Part shown: in pieces, positions 52,481-62,612 of the stretch
Layout of the letters: each line of letters starts with the position of its first letter
How positions within the stretch are numbered: position 1 is the stretch's first letter
The notes under the pieces: model-generated
Databases searched by the model: none
Seen by the model: the letters and a program-made list of their open reading frames with translations, nothing else
What the model was told of the DNA's origin: nothing
DNA from: G963665185 sp963665185
GTDB lineage: Bacteria; Desulfobacterota; Desulfovibrionia; Desulfovibrionales; Desulfovibrionaceae
Reading direction: 5' to 3'
DNA length: 64,000 nt
Assembly: GCA_963665185.2 (NCBI GenBank)
Contig: CAXXPO010000015.1
Location: forward strand, 186,001 to 250,000
Position numbers and translations under genes: made by a program

Positions 52481-52915
52481 CTATTCTCCGAAGCTTTTGG
52501 AGTCCCAGGGGAATATTTCATCGGCGCGGGCGCGGGCGTCTTTTTCCACCTGGTGGAACCACTCGAAATATTTGTCCCGCAGGATGCGTCCGAATTCCGT
52601 GAGCTGGCAGCCGTCGCGCTTGCTGCCCACCCGTTCTATGAGTTGGAAGCCGACGACCTGTTCGGTTTTTTTTATTTTTCCCCAGGCGGCACGATAGGAC
52701 ATGCCGAGTTCTTCGGCGGCTTTTTTCAGGGACCCGCAGCGTTCTATCCTGTCCAGCAATTGGAGGCGTCCATAGCCGAAGAAGACGCCTTCGCTGCCTT
52801 CCAGCCAGAGGTGCAGCCGGATGGTAGGGGTGGGGTCGCCAGAGGCGAAGGTGTCCTGTGCTGGACCTTCGGCATCAGGGCGGGGGGCTTGGGCGGCAAC
52901 TGATGTCGTGGACAT
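52481..52915 (-). CDS. ModE-like winged-helix transcriptional regulator
   Basis: This 144-residue protein has a LysR/ModE-type wHTH (LLDRIERCGSLKKAAEELGMSYRAAWGKIKKTE near 47-79, then a wing with LIERVGSKRDG). This is the N-terminal ModE domain without the C-terminal molybdate-binding Mop domains. In sulfate reducers such proteins (for example TunR) control molybdate or tungstate genes. I chose ATG 52915 because GGAGAG is 4 bases upstream; ATG 52957 has no ribosome-binding site and would lie in the centre of the palindrome. Confidence 0.8.
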   Translation of the reverse strand: MSTTSVAAQAPRPDAEGPAQDTFASGDPTPTIRLHLWLEGSEGVFFGYGRLQLLDRIERCGSLKKAAEELGMSYRAAWGKIKKTEQVVGFQLIERVGSKRDGCQLTEFGRILRDKYFEWFHQVEKDARARADEIFPWDSKSFGE

Positions 52916-52939
52916 GCGGCTCTCCGGGGCGATGTTGTA

Positions 52940-52975
52940 ATATGCAATGAAAGACATATGTCTGGTTAGGCATAT
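52940..52975. promoter_or_regulatory. 36-bp palindromic operator of the ModE-like gene
   Basis: ATATGC-N6-AGACATATGTCT-N6-GCATAT, with all three parts exactly symmetric about 52957/52958. It lies 25 bases upstream of the regulator start and probably binds the dimeric wHTH for autoregulation. Confidence 0.75.
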
Positions 52976-53035
52976 TTAAGCCCGGTATTGCGCAGTCCGT
53001 CAAAGAAAATCAGATTGCTCAAGTTCTGGTACTGA

Positions 53036-54205
53036 TCAGCCTCTTGGAATCAGTCCCCGACCGGGGCAGGTTTTTGCTTTGCCGTTTTCCAGGGGAACGA
53101 GCATACGCAAAGGCCCCGTGAACCCGTAGGTGCGGGAAAAGTTTTTGATGCGTTCGATATGCGTATCGGAAAAAACCTGTCCCTTGACCATGACCCGGAT
53201 GTTTTCCCCGGCAATAACATCCTGGTGCAGAACCATGCCGGGGCAGATGTCGCCCAGGGCCACAGAGCGCATGATATAGCCTTCATCCTCGCCCACGGCC
53301 TTTTCAAAAGCCAGGAAAATGATGGGGTCGTAGCGTTCCTTTTTGAGTTTTGCCAAGGCATCGTACTGGTCCAGCCCCTGCACCCTGAGGGCGTCGAAAT
53401 CCAGAGCCAGTTTGATCAGCTTGGCTCCCTCGGGAAGAATCGCTGGCGCGTTGTTGATGTCGTATTCCTGGAGGCGGATCATTTCGGCCACGCTCTCCAG
53501 ATAGGGGATGTTGGCAATGAGCTGCGCTCCGACTTCGGGGTGCATGCCCAGGATCTGAGCGTCTTCAGGCTTGCGTTCGCTGGCGGGCACATATGCCTGT
53601 TGAAGTATTTTTTCCGGGATGGTCATGCAGCCGATCTGGCACAGCATGGCGGCCAGTTCTATTTTCCAGAAGTCCTGCAGTACTCGCTGCCTGCCTACCC
53701 GCCGGATGTAATGGGTGATACGTTCGGCCCGGCCGAAGGCCTCGGGATTCGCCATGGCCAGGGTCTCGCTGAGAACCGTGACGCAGCCGCGCAGGGTTTC
53801 GCGCAGCAGGGTCTTTTCCGCCATGACCAGACGGTGTTGTTCCAGGGCGGCGTCCACGGCCTGACCCAGTACGTCCATCTGGCAGGGCTTGGTCAGGAAT
53901 CGGAACACGCTGCCCTGGTTCACGGCCTCGATGGCGGTCTCCAGTTCGGCAAAACCGGTGAGCATGATGCGCACGGTGTCCGGCTGCACTTCTCGGATGC
54001 GGGAAAGGAAATCTATTCCGTTCATGCCGGGCATTTTCAGATCCGAGACCACCACGGAAAAGGGACCTTTGTCGTCAAATGTTTCCAGCCCCTCGTTGCC
54101 GTCCATGGCGGTGCTCACATCGTATTTCAGGCCGAACGTGCGTGCGAAGGTGGCCAGGATATTCAGGTCGTCATCCACGAAAAGGACTTTGGATTTCTTA
54201 GTCAT
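53036..54205 (-). CDS. Response regulator with degenerate HD-GYP-like domain
   Basis: This 389-residue protein has a receiver domain (VLFVDDD near 8-14, phospho-Asp in VVVSDLKMPGMNG near 50, TGF and KPC ends) and an HD-GYP-like region from ~150. The usual LHDIGK is CQIGC here (AAMLCQIGCMTIPEK), so metal ligands H and D are replaced by C and Q. The HHE and GYP parts are also absent. It is thus probably not an active c-di-GMP phosphodiesterase. Its start overlaps the end of the HDOD gene by 8 bases. The HD-GYP fold may be used for protein contacts. Confidence 0.82.
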   Translation of the reverse strand: MTKKSKVLFVDDDLNILATFARTFGLKYDVSTAMDGNEGLETFDDKGPFSVVVSDLKMPGMNGIDFLSRIREVQPDTVRIMLTGFAELETAIEAVNQGSVFRFLTKPCQMDVLGQAVDAALEQHRLVMAEKTLLRETLRGCVTVLSETLAMANPEAFGRAERITHYIRRVGRQRVLQDFWKIELAAMLCQIGCMTIPEKILQQAYVPASERKPEDAQILGMHPEVGAQLIANIPYLESVAEMIRLQEYDINNAPAILPEGAKLIKLALDFDALRVQGLDQYDALAKLKKERYDPIIFLAFEKAVGEDEGYIMRSVALGDICPGMVLHQDVIAGENIRVMVKGQVFSDTHIERIKNFSRTYGFTGPLRMLVPLENGKAKTCPGRGLIPRG

Positions 54206-55424
54206 CTGCTCCCTCCGGAAGGCGCTCCAGGCAGGTCTTTTTCCATTCGCGATACCGTCCTGGAAAACCCATTTTTTCCAGATACACCTCGTCCACGGGA
54301 TGTGGGGCGTACTCGGGGTGCAGGATGCGCAGTTCATGTTCAATGGCGTTGGCGGCGTGGACAATGCACAGGATGACGGCTTCCCTGGTGCACTCTTCCT
54401 CATGGCAGGGGGCATGATGGCAGGCCAGGGCGCGTATCTGGTATTCGGGCATGCCCCACAGTCCCAGCAGGTAGGCGCCCACTTCGCCGTGCGCCACGCC
54501 GAAGCGGTCCATTTCGCAATCGTAGACGGTGATGTTGTCTGCTTTGCAACGACCAAGAATAGCAGCGTAGACATCGGGAAAATTTGTCACGAGTACCAGC
54601 TTGCCCATGTCGTGCAGCATGCCCGCGGCAAAGCATTGTTCCACCATTTCCACTGCAAGCCCTTCGTACTCGGCAATGCATCGGGCGATGCGGGCGGTTT
54701 TCAGGCAATGGGTCCACAGGGCGGACATGTCGAATTCCGGACAGCAGGAGATGTCAAGCGTGGTGAAAAGGTGGTTGAAAAGCAGGCTGGAACGGATGAT
54801 GTCCAGCCCCAGCAGGGGAACGGCCTGTTCCGGGTGCCTGATTTCGTTGCGCAAGCCGAAGAAGGGGGAGTTGACAAGCCGCAGTATGGCCGCGCTCATG
54901 GCCACGTCTTCGGCAATGATGCCGCCGATGCGTTTCAGGCTGGGTTCGTCCTTGCGCACTTCCGCCATGACCCGGCCGTACACGTCGGGCAGTACCGGGA
55001 TGTTGTCCATGGAGTTGACCAGTTTTCGCATGGGTTCTTTTTTCAAGAGAAAGCGCATTTTTGCCAGATTGTTGACAACATCGGCCACCTGGCTGCCCTT
55101 GCAAGGTTTGACGAGGTAACGGTGCGCCGATTTGACCGAGGTGAGCATGCTGGTGCTTTCCATGTGGCCGGAGCAGACAACGCGCAGGGTTTGCGGCCAA
55201 CGCCGCTGGATTTCGTGAAGCAGCCTTGCTCCGTCCATGTACGGCATGCGCAGATCGGAGATGACCACGTCGTACGGTTTATCTTCGAAGAGTCTCAGGG
55301 CCATGGCTGCCGAGGGGCTGAATTCGCATTGCCAGTCGACCTTTTCGACCATGAGCAGGCGGCGCATGGTATCGAGCACGCTTTGTTCGTCGTCCACGAA
55401 AAGCACCCGCAGTTGCTCCTTCAT
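54198..55424 (-). CDS. Response regulator with HDOD domain
   Basis: This 408-residue protein has an N-terminal receiver domain (VLFVDDEQ at 7-14, phospho-Asp in VVISDLRMPYMDG near 55, and KPCKG) followed by an HDOD domain (~140-340) with NIPVLPDVYGRV, LRLVNSPFFGL, and the AGMLHDMGKLVLV segment. HDOD proteins take part in signalling and chemotaxis-like or stress control. It overlaps the kinase gene by four bases (ATGA). Confidence 0.88.
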   Translation of the reverse strand: MKEQLRVLFVDDEQSVLDTMRRLLMVEKVDWQCEFSPSAAMALRLFEDKPYDVVISDLRMPYMDGARLLHEIQRRWPQTLRVVCSGHMESTSMLTSVKSAHRYLVKPCKGSQVADVVNNLAKMRFLLKKEPMRKLVNSMDNIPVLPDVYGRVMAEVRKDEPSLKRIGGIIAEDVAMSAAILRLVNSPFFGLRNEIRHPEQAVPLLGLDIIRSSLLFNHLFTTLDISCCPEFDMSALWTHCLKTARIARCIAEYEGLAVEMVEQCFAAGMLHDMGKLVLVTNFPDVYAAILGRCKADNITVYDCEMDRFGVAHGEVGAYLLGLWGMPEYQIRALACHHAPCHEEECTREAVILCIVHAANAIEHELRILHPEYAPHPVDEVYLEKMGFPGRYREWKKTCLERLPEGADD

Positions 55425-57292
55425 GACGCCTCCTGCATGGGCAGGTAGATGCGGAACGTTGTTCCCTGCCCTTCCTCGGAGTCGAAATCAATGGTCCCGT
55501 GGTGTTTTTTGATGATGGAATAGGTGATTGCCAGCCCTTGTCCCGTGCCCTTGCCCGGATCCTTGGTGGTGAAGAAGGGGTCGAATATCCTGGACCGGGA
55601 TTTTTCCGGAATGCCTATGCCCGAGTCGGCGATGGTGATGCGTGCGAAGGGACCGGTCATTCTGGTGGAGATTTTGATGGTTCCCTTGTTGTCGCCCTCA
55701 TGGACGGCAGCCTGCACAGCGTGCGCGGCATTGACCAGCACGTTGAGCAGTGCCTGGTTGAAGTCTCCGGGATAGCAGGGCACCGGAGGCAGGTCGGGGT
55801 CCAGGTCCATTTGTACTTCCGCGGTGTACTTCCATTCGTTGCGGGCGATGGTGACGGTGTTTTCCACGGCCTTGTTGATGTCCATGGGAATTTTTTCCTC
55901 GGTTCCCGGATGCGAGAATCGCTTCATGGCCTTGACGATGGTCGTGACCCGCTCCACCCCCTCCTGCGCCTGCTCAAGGGCTTTTGGCGTTTCCTCCCTG
56001 TAGAATGCGAGGGTCTCGTCGGCATCGTGCTCCGAGTGGTTGGCGAGAAGCCGGACGTAGGTTTCGAAAACGGTTTTCAGAAATTGCAGATTGCCGTCCA
56101 CGTACTGCATGGGGGTGTTTATCTCGTGGGCGATGCCCGCGGCCAACTGGCCGATGGACTCCAGTTTTTGGGCATGCAGCAGGCTGCGTTCCAAGGCTTT
56201 GCGTTCCGTGATGTCGAATAGGATTTCCACACGATGGATGTAGCCTCGGAAGCTCAGCCCCAGGGTGTTGCGGAAGATCGGGACAATGGCTCCGTCCTTC
56301 CGGGTGAGCGTGGCTTCGATGTTGAGTCCGTCGGTGGAAGACAGGTGGGCCTCGTCGGTTTTCAGGGTAACGATGTCGCTGAATTTTTGGCTGTGCAGGC
56401 TTTTTCCGGGTTGCCCTATGAGCCGTTTGGCTTCGTCATTGGATTCCACTATTTCGTCGGTGCGGGGGTTTATCACGAAAATAGCCGCCCGGATGCCGTT
56501 CATCACGGCCCGCATGAAGTTTTCGCTTTCACGCAGCCGGCGGCGGGCCCTGACCAGTTGAGAAATGTCGCGCATATTGCCTTCGATGTACTGCAATTCT
56601 CCGTCCTGGCTCACGCCGCGCGCACTGAGCGACACCCAGGTGAAGCTTCCGTCCGGCTTGTACACCCGGAGCGTGAAATGTTTGACCTGCCCCTTTCTGG
56701 CCAGGAGTTCCAGCAGCCGGTCCCGTTGAATGGGGCGGACATAGATTTGGGAGATATTGCGGACATTGGCTCTGAGGTCCTGCATCGAGCCGTACCCGAG
56801 GATGGCGGCGAAGGCCTTGTTGGCGCGGATGATGCTGCCGCTGGCAGAGGTCTGGAAAATGCCTTCCACGGAATTGTCGAAAATGGAACGGTATTGTTCC
56901 TCGGCCCGGAAAAAGGCTTCCTCCACCTTCATGGACTGGGTCACGTTGAAGGCCGAGACCATGACTCCCTGAAAGCCGGACAGGGTATCGCCCACGGCTT
57001 GGATGGCGACGTCGAACCAGCCGGAAAGAGCGTCGACGTGCACCTGCCGGTTGAAGAAGCTGGCGGTTTTTTTTTCCGCGACAAGGGCGCACTGCTCGCA
57101 AAACGAATCCTTGAAATCCATGAACAGATCGCATTTTCTTCCGACAAGATCGGGGAGTGCAACTCCTCTTGCCGCCAGGAGCGCCTGGTTTGCCCAGGCG
57201 ATGCGGCCGGCATTGTCCACAAAAAAGACAGGGTTCGGCAGCAGGTCGAAAGCCTTTTCCCAGTCCGAGCAGTGGTTGAAGAGGGTATCCAT
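55421..57292 (-). CDS. PAS-containing sensor histidine kinase
   Basis: This 623-residue soluble kinase has three PAS domains (~10-125, ~135-265, ~270-385; for example RSIFDNSVEGIFQTSASGSI), then the H-box GIAHEINTPMQYVDGN with the phospho-His near 400, and a HATPase domain with NVLVNAAHAVQ, DSGIGIP and GTGQGLAIT. No TM segment is seen, so it senses a cytoplasmic signal (the first PAS has a Cys pair DLFMDFKDSFCEQC). It is the first gene of a three-gene signalling operon with two response regulators. ATG 57292 has CAGGA upstream; a frame extension to 57346 has none. Confidence 0.88.
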   Translation of the reverse strand: MDTLFNHCSDWEKAFDLLPNPVFFVDNAGRIAWANQALLAARGVALPDLVGRKCDLFMDFKDSFCEQCALVAEKKTASFFNRQVHVDALSGWFDVAIQAVGDTLSGFQGVMVSAFNVTQSMKVEEAFFRAEEQYRSIFDNSVEGIFQTSASGSIIRANKAFAAILGYGSMQDLRANVRNISQIYVRPIQRDRLLELLARKGQVKHFTLRVYKPDGSFTWVSLSARGVSQDGELQYIEGNMRDISQLVRARRRLRESENFMRAVMNGIRAAIFVINPRTDEIVESNDEAKRLIGQPGKSLHSQKFSDIVTLKTDEAHLSSTDGLNIEATLTRKDGAIVPIFRNTLGLSFRGYIHRVEILFDITERKALERSLLHAQKLESIGQLAAGIAHEINTPMQYVDGNLQFLKTVFETYVRLLANHSEHDADETLAFYREETPKALEQAQEGVERVTTIVKAMKRFSHPGTEEKIPMDINKAVENTVTIARNEWKYTAEVQMDLDPDLPPVPCYPGDFNQALLNVLVNAAHAVQAAVHEGDNKGTIKISTRMTGPFARITIADSGIGIPEKSRSRIFDPFFTTKDPGKGTGQGLAITYSIIKKHHGTIDFDSEEGQGTTFRIYLPMQEAS

Positions 57293-57482
57293 ATGTATTG
57301 TTCCTGTGGGGTCGTCCGGCTTAGGGGAAGCGTCCGGTTGGAACATAGGGTAGCAAAGGAAGGGGGGGGGAGGAAAGTATATTTAGAAAAAACGGAAAGG
57401 AAAATATATGGCAGAGATTCCCGTTCTCGTTTGAGGAGATGGAAAGCGTTTCAAAACGATATGTCGCAGCCGTTTTTCCAGA

Positions 57483-58351
57483 TCAGTCGCGGATTGCGGC
57501 CCAACTTCCCAAAAGTCCTGCCAGGGCGGGGCCTGCCGCCAGGATGGCGGCCTGGTACGGGGGGGGAAAGTGCAGCTCCATGAGCAGGGGCGGGGCAACG
57601 AGCAATTGCTGGGCCGCGAGCTGGAAGAGTTTGAGCAGGCCGGTTCCGAGCAGTCCGCCCAGAAGCCCCAGGGCGGCTCCGCCGCAGATGAGGGGCAGCC
57701 GGATGTAGGTGCGGCTGGCGCCCACCAGTCGTAGAATTTCTATTTCATCGCGCCGGGACATCTGGGCCAGCTTGACCGTATTGCCCACCAGAAGCCCGGC
57801 GGCCAGGGCCAGCAACCCGATGAGCGGCCAGACGAACCGTTGGCTGGCCGTGATCCAGGATCGGGCCATATCCATCTGGAGTGGGTTGAAATGCACCTCG
57901 GCCACGCCGGGTTGTTTTTTGAGCTTTTCAAAGAGGTTGCGCGTCCACTGGGGATCGCTTTCCGGCACGCGGAAGACCAGCAGGGCGGTCGGGGGCAGGC
58001 TGCTTTTCCCGGCCGTGGCCTTGGGCATGACGTCGCGGCCCATGGCGGCGGCCAATTCGCGCATGGCCTGTTGGGATGTGAATGTCTCCATGCTTTCAAG
58101 ATGTTCCCATTTGCCGATGGATTCCCATTGGGCGGAAATTTCCTGCGGCTCGTCCCTGTGTTCCCAGTACACCTGGAATTCAACCTGCCCCTGGTGGCGC
58201 GAGATTTCCTTGTCCAGGTTGAACAGCATGAGCACGAACAGGCCGGCAAGAAACGTGGTCAGCCCCACGCCGGCCAGGGTGAAGAGCTGCGCCCACGGAT
58301 GGGACCACATGTCCCGGATGCCTTTGGCGACAAGACGCGGCAGGTTGAGGA

Positions 58352-58355
<4 letters not shown>
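57483..58355 (-). CDS. ftsX: Cell division protein FtsX
   Basis: This 290-residue membrane protein has a TM near 22-45, a periplasmic domain (~46-165) and three C-terminal TMs with RRDEIEILRLVGASRTYIR near 208-226, the FtsX signature. With FtsE it controls cell-wall hydrolases at the division site. It overlaps ftsE by four bases. It ends with LLGSWAAIRD. Confidence 0.9.
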
Positions 58356-59095
<740 letters not shown>

Positions 59096-59379
59096 TCGTT
59101 CTGCCTTTGGGTTGCCCTGAAGTGGTCGTTCCACGTTTTCAGGTCGATAAGGATGGTCCAGGTGTCTTTCCCCGTCAAGTCCCCTTGTTTGTGCCTGTCA
59201 TTGTTGGGCCTGGAAGGTTTTGCCGTGACCCGGGAAGGACGCTTTCTTGCGGATATGGGTGTCCGGGGAGATGCGTTCAGCGCGGAACGCAGCGGGGAAA
59301 TGGGTGTTACGGAGTTCCCGGGGGGACTTTTGAGGCGCATATGGTTTGCTATTGTCTTATTTTTTGATATGTTACGCCC
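59096..59379. other. Divergent promoter region (ftsE / binding-protein gene)
   Basis: No gene. Near 59346 a TTGCTA and, 16 bases on, TATGTT could be a sigma70-type promoter for the plus-strand gene. It would place transcription start close to the ATG at 59380, so the true start may be ATG 59392. Confidence 0.35.
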
Positions 59380-60192
59380 ATGATCCATTTTATGCCGCGT
59401 TTTTTTTCCCGCTTGCCTTTCAGGAGCCGTGCGAAGGTTTCCGTGCGCGTTCTTTTTGGTGTGGCTGCCGGATTTGTTTTGCTTTTTTCCGTAACAGGAC
59501 AGGCGGCCGACACCCGGGAATTGGAGCGCCTCGGTTACTACACGGAAGATTACTATCCTTACAACTATATGGATAACGGTATGGTCCGCGGCGTGAGCGC
59601 GGACACTCTGCGCCTTGTCTGGAAAAAGCTGGGCCTTGCCGAGCAGCCGATCACCCTGCTGCCCTGGGTCAGGGCGTTCGGGGCCGTGCAGAAAAGTCCC
59701 GGAACGGTGTTGTTCAGCGTGGCCCGGACCCCGGAACGGGACGCCGATTTTCGTTGGGCCTGCCCCATTGACGAGGTCCGTTTCGTGTTGTGGGCGAAAA
59801 AGGATGCAAACGTGGTGGTGAACACCCTTTGGGATTTGCAGAACTACACCATCGGAACCATCCGGGGGGATATCACGGACCAGTTGCTTCAATCCATGGG
59901 GGTTTCCCTGAAAGTGGAGTCTGCGCCTTCCATGGAGCACAACATGAAAGACTTCAATAATGGCCGTGTTGATATTCTCGCCTACGAGGAGCGAAGCATG
60001 GGCAAATATTTGCAGCAGCGGGGGCTGGCACCGGATGCGTACGAGGTCGTCTATCTGCTCAAAGCCATTCCGGTCTGTTTCGCCTTCAACCTGTCCGTTT
60101 CCGAATCCGTAGTAAAGCGGTTTGAGGACGCCTTGCACGAGGTACGCAACACACCGGAATTCCATGAGGTACGCACACGCTATCTTGATTGA
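59380..60192 (+). CDS. SBP_bac_3-type periplasmic solute-binding protein
   Basis: This 270-residue protein has a signal peptide (basic start, hydrophobic ~25-40, cleavage near GQAAD at 41-44). The mature part matches family 3 solute-binding proteins (YYPYNYMDNGMVRGVSADTLRLV near 57-80; TIGTIRGDITDQLL near 160). Such stand-alone proteins in delta-proteobacteria may bind amino acids or feed sensor kinases. No transporter genes are next to it. Confidence 0.8.
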   Translation: MIHFMPRFFSRLPFRSRAKVSVRVLFGVAAGFVLLFSVTGQAADTRELERLGYYTEDYYPYNYMDNGMVRGVSADTLRLVWKKLGLAEQPITLLPWVRAFGAVQKSPGTVLFSVARTPERDADFRWACPIDEVRFVLWAKKDANVVVNTLWDLQNYTIGTIRGDITDQLLQSMGVSLKVESAPSMEHNMKDFNNGRVDILAYEERSMGKYLQQRGLAPDAYEVVYLLKAIPVCFAFNLSVSESVVKRFEDALHEVRNTPEFHEVRTRYLD

Positions 60193-60201
60193 CCAGTTTT
60201 T

Positions 60202-61596
60202 TCAGCCCAGCTCAGCCATGCGCTTGATGTACGTCTTTGTGTCGAATTTGCGTTGCGCCCCCCTGTCGTTCATGTAGCGGATCTGTCCATACACGGGCCG
60301 CTCCTTCCACGGTCTGTCGTGCACTCCGCCTATGGCCCAGGCAATGCCGGTGTAGCCGTTGCTGTCGCGTCCATCCAGGGCGTGGCGGTCGTTGAGGGTG
60401 ACGGCCACGGTGTAGGCGTCTTCCGGGGAAGCGCTCCATTCCAGAATCTTTTTCCCCCAATACATGCGCATGTAGCCGTGGATGCGTCCGGTATGCAGCA
60501 ATTCCCGCTGGGCCGCGTTCCAGAGCGGATCGTGGGTTTTCGCCCGTTCGAACTGCCCCAGGTCGTAAACGGCGTCGCGCGGATCGGCGCGGTGTCTGTC
60601 CAGACTTCGCACGGCCCAGTCGGGCGCGCCGTCCAGGGAGTCGTAGTCGGGCGTGTGCAGGCAGTAGTTGTCCGAGAGTTCCCGCCGCACCACGATCTGT
60701 TCGATGAATCCGTCCACTGCGTCGGCGGAGTGCCTTTTTGCGGGGTTTTCCGAGGAAACCGCCAGCACGGCCCTGTGCGCCGAAAGCATGCCGAAGTGCA
60801 GGTAGGGGGAAAGACCGGACACGGCCTGTGCGTTGGGATCGTTGCGTTGTTCGTAAAGCGGGAGCCGGCGGCTGATGAATTCCTTCAGGACCAGATGGGC
60901 GGCCGCTTCTCCGGGAAGAGGGAGGTTCCGGTCGGGAGAGGGAAGCGCGTCGGAAATGGTTCCGGAGGCCGCCGATGCCTCTTCCGCCAGGGCCTGCGGC
61001 CATGGGTGGGGATGCCGGACGGGGGCGGGAGCCGCTTCCAGATATTCCATGAGTCCGCGCATCACCTTGGGACGGAAGGTCCGGGCCATGTACTCCCGTT
61101 TGTCCGATGCCTTGCGGCAGGGCACGATGTTGCGCGAGTCCACTTCCACGACCGGACAGGGGCAGTGGGCGGCCACATGGTCCATCCATCGGCGTTTGAT
61201 GCGCAGCGGGTCGAAATCCGTAAAGATAATGCCTGCCCTGCATGTTTTGGCGAGTCGGGCCACTTCCTCGCCAGGGGCGCCTTGCAGCCGGATCAGGGGG
61301 ATGTCCAGGGCTTTCAGATCCTGCCGCATTTCCTTCAGGCCCGCTTCCAGAAAAGCGAAATGTTTTGGTGCGGCCAGGAGATACTCCGGGGCCGTGCAAT
61401 GGACCACGGCCAGGGGCATGTTCCGCTGCAGGGCTGCTTTCTGGGCGTGCAGCAGGCCCCAGTTGTCGCGAGCCCGATGGTCCCGGTGCATCCAGTACAG
61501 AACAGGACCGTTGTCCTCGTTGCGACCGGGGGAAAGAAGGTGGGTCCGGCCTGCGTACGGATATGAATGCAGGCGCAGGATGTCTTCCATACTCAT
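60202..61596 (-). CDS. phrB: Class II CPD photolyase
   Basis: This 464-residue flavoprotein repairs cyclobutane pyrimidine dimers using light. The N-terminal Rossmann domain (VLYWMHRDHRARDNWGLL near 32-49) is characteristic of class II enzymes, as is the FAD-binding C-terminal domain with YMRMYWGKKILEWS near 378-391 and LNDRHALDGRDSNGYTG near 402-418. GGAG is 7 bases before ATG 61596. It is unusual but known in strict or tolerant anaerobes. Confidence 0.9.
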   Translation of the reverse strand: MSMEDILRLHSYPYAGRTHLLSPGRNEDNGPVLYWMHRDHRARDNWGLLHAQKAALQRNMPLAVVHCTAPEYLLAAPKHFAFLEAGLKEMRQDLKALDIPLIRLQGAPGEEVARLAKTCRAGIIFTDFDPLRIKRRWMDHVAAHCPCPVVEVDSRNIVPCRKASDKREYMARTFRPKVMRGLMEYLEAAPAPVRHPHPWPQALAEEASAASGTISDALPSPDRNLPLPGEAAAHLVLKEFISRRLPLYEQRNDPNAQAVSGLSPYLHFGMLSAHRAVLAVSSENPAKRHSADAVDGFIEQIVVRRELSDNYCLHTPDYDSLDGAPDWAVRSLDRHRADPRDAVYDLGQFERAKTHDPLWNAAQRELLHTGRIHGYMRMYWGKKILEWSASPEDAYTVAVTLNDRHALDGRDSNGYTGIAWAIGGVHDRPWKERPVYGQIRYMNDRGAQRKFDTKTYIKRMAELG

Positions 61597-61668
61597 GAGA
61601 AGCTCCGTCTGATTTTTTCCGGACCGCGCCCGATTTTTTGCAAAACACGCTATTCCATGGACGCCCCG

Positions 61669-62208
61669 CTAGGGTGCCGGAGCAAGCATCTTGGCCATGA
61701 TCCATCCGTCTTCGAGACGGCCGTCAAAGTAATAGGAGCCGCGCAGGACGCCCTCCGGCTGGAATCCCGCCTTGCGGTACATCATCTGGGCCGCATCGTT
61801 TCCCAGCACCACATTGAGCTCCAGGCGGAGGATGCCTGTCTGTGCGGCCCAGGTCTCCGTGTACTTCAGAAGGTTCATGCCCACCCCGTAGCGGCGGAAA
61901 GCGGGCGCGACGGCCATGCCGTTGATGCGTACGCAATGGCTGATGCCCACGACGTGTCCGCCCACGGCAAAGAGATAACCGCACAATACCAGTTGTCCGG
62001 CAATCTGTGTTTCCGCAACGACAACCGTGGAGTTGGGGCTGGACAGCAGACGGCCCACCCGCTGGGTGAAGGCGCTTCTGCCCAGGCCGGTCTGGCGCAG
62101 TTCGTCCAGCAGGAAAGGGCTGGAGTCTTCCATTTCCCAGACCAGATCGAACAGGGCTCCGGAATCTTCAAGCAGGGCATGGCGTATGGTGATATCGGGC
62201 GGGGTCAC
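61669..62208 (-). CDS. GNAT-family N-acetyltransferase
   Basis: This 179-residue protein has a GNAT fold with acetyl-CoA loop APAFRRYGVGMNLL near 108-121 (R/Q-x-x-G-x-G/A type) and ELNVVLGNDAAQMMYRKAGF near 137-156. The substrate is unknown. I take the GTG at 62208 as start because GGGAG is 6-7 bases upstream and homology begins there; the frame extends further up. Confidence 0.8.
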   Translation of the reverse strand: MTPPDITIRHALLEDSGALFDLVWEMEDSSPFLLDELRQTGLGRSAFTQRVGRLLSSPNSTVVVAETQIAGQLVLCGYLFAVGGHVVGISHCVRINGMAVAPAFRRYGVGMNLLKYTETWAAQTGILRLELNVVLGNDAAQMMYRKAGFQPEGVLRGSYYFDGRLEDGWIMAKMLAPAP

Positions 62209-62370
62209 ATCGTTCTCCCGTGAAATGTGGAAACAGCCCGCTCCGGGCAAAGCGGCCCGAGGAACGGGGCATGCGGAAGTGGAAGCCCGTGAAAAAAGGG
62301 CATACACTGGTCCTGCACGTTTGGACACCCGCTGGTGCGGACATCAGCCAACCAAGGAGACAGCCTGGAT

Positions 62371-62592
62371 ATGAATTCAAAGGATACACCTTATATTGCC
62401 GAAGACGGAACGCTTGTCATCCCCGGAGAATGCTCCGACCACAGCGTCAAATGGTGGAAGGGGGAAGGCAGGCCCATTGAGGAATTGCTCAAGGATCTGG
62501 GCGCGCCCCCGGCAACCTGGGCAATGTACAGCGACAAGCCCTACCCGGAAGATGGAGTCGGCGGTTCCGGTCTGGACGATGCCGCCACCTGA
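62371..62592 (+). CDS. Small hypothetical protein (73 aa)
   Basis: This small acidic soluble protein has no known domain. It begins MNSKDTPYIAEDGTLVIPGE, with a Trp pair (KWWKGEG) near 28-34 and Gly/Asp-rich end. AAGGAG lies 12 bases upstream of the ATG. It is divergent from the GNAT gene and convergent with nadE. Its codon use looks host-like. Confidence 0.6.
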   Translation: MNSKDTPYIAEDGTLVIPGECSDHSVKWWKGEGRPIEELLKDLGAPPATWAMYSDKPYPEDGVGGSGLDDAAT

Positions 62593-62612
62593 GGCCTGAA
62601 TTCCGCGCGGGG

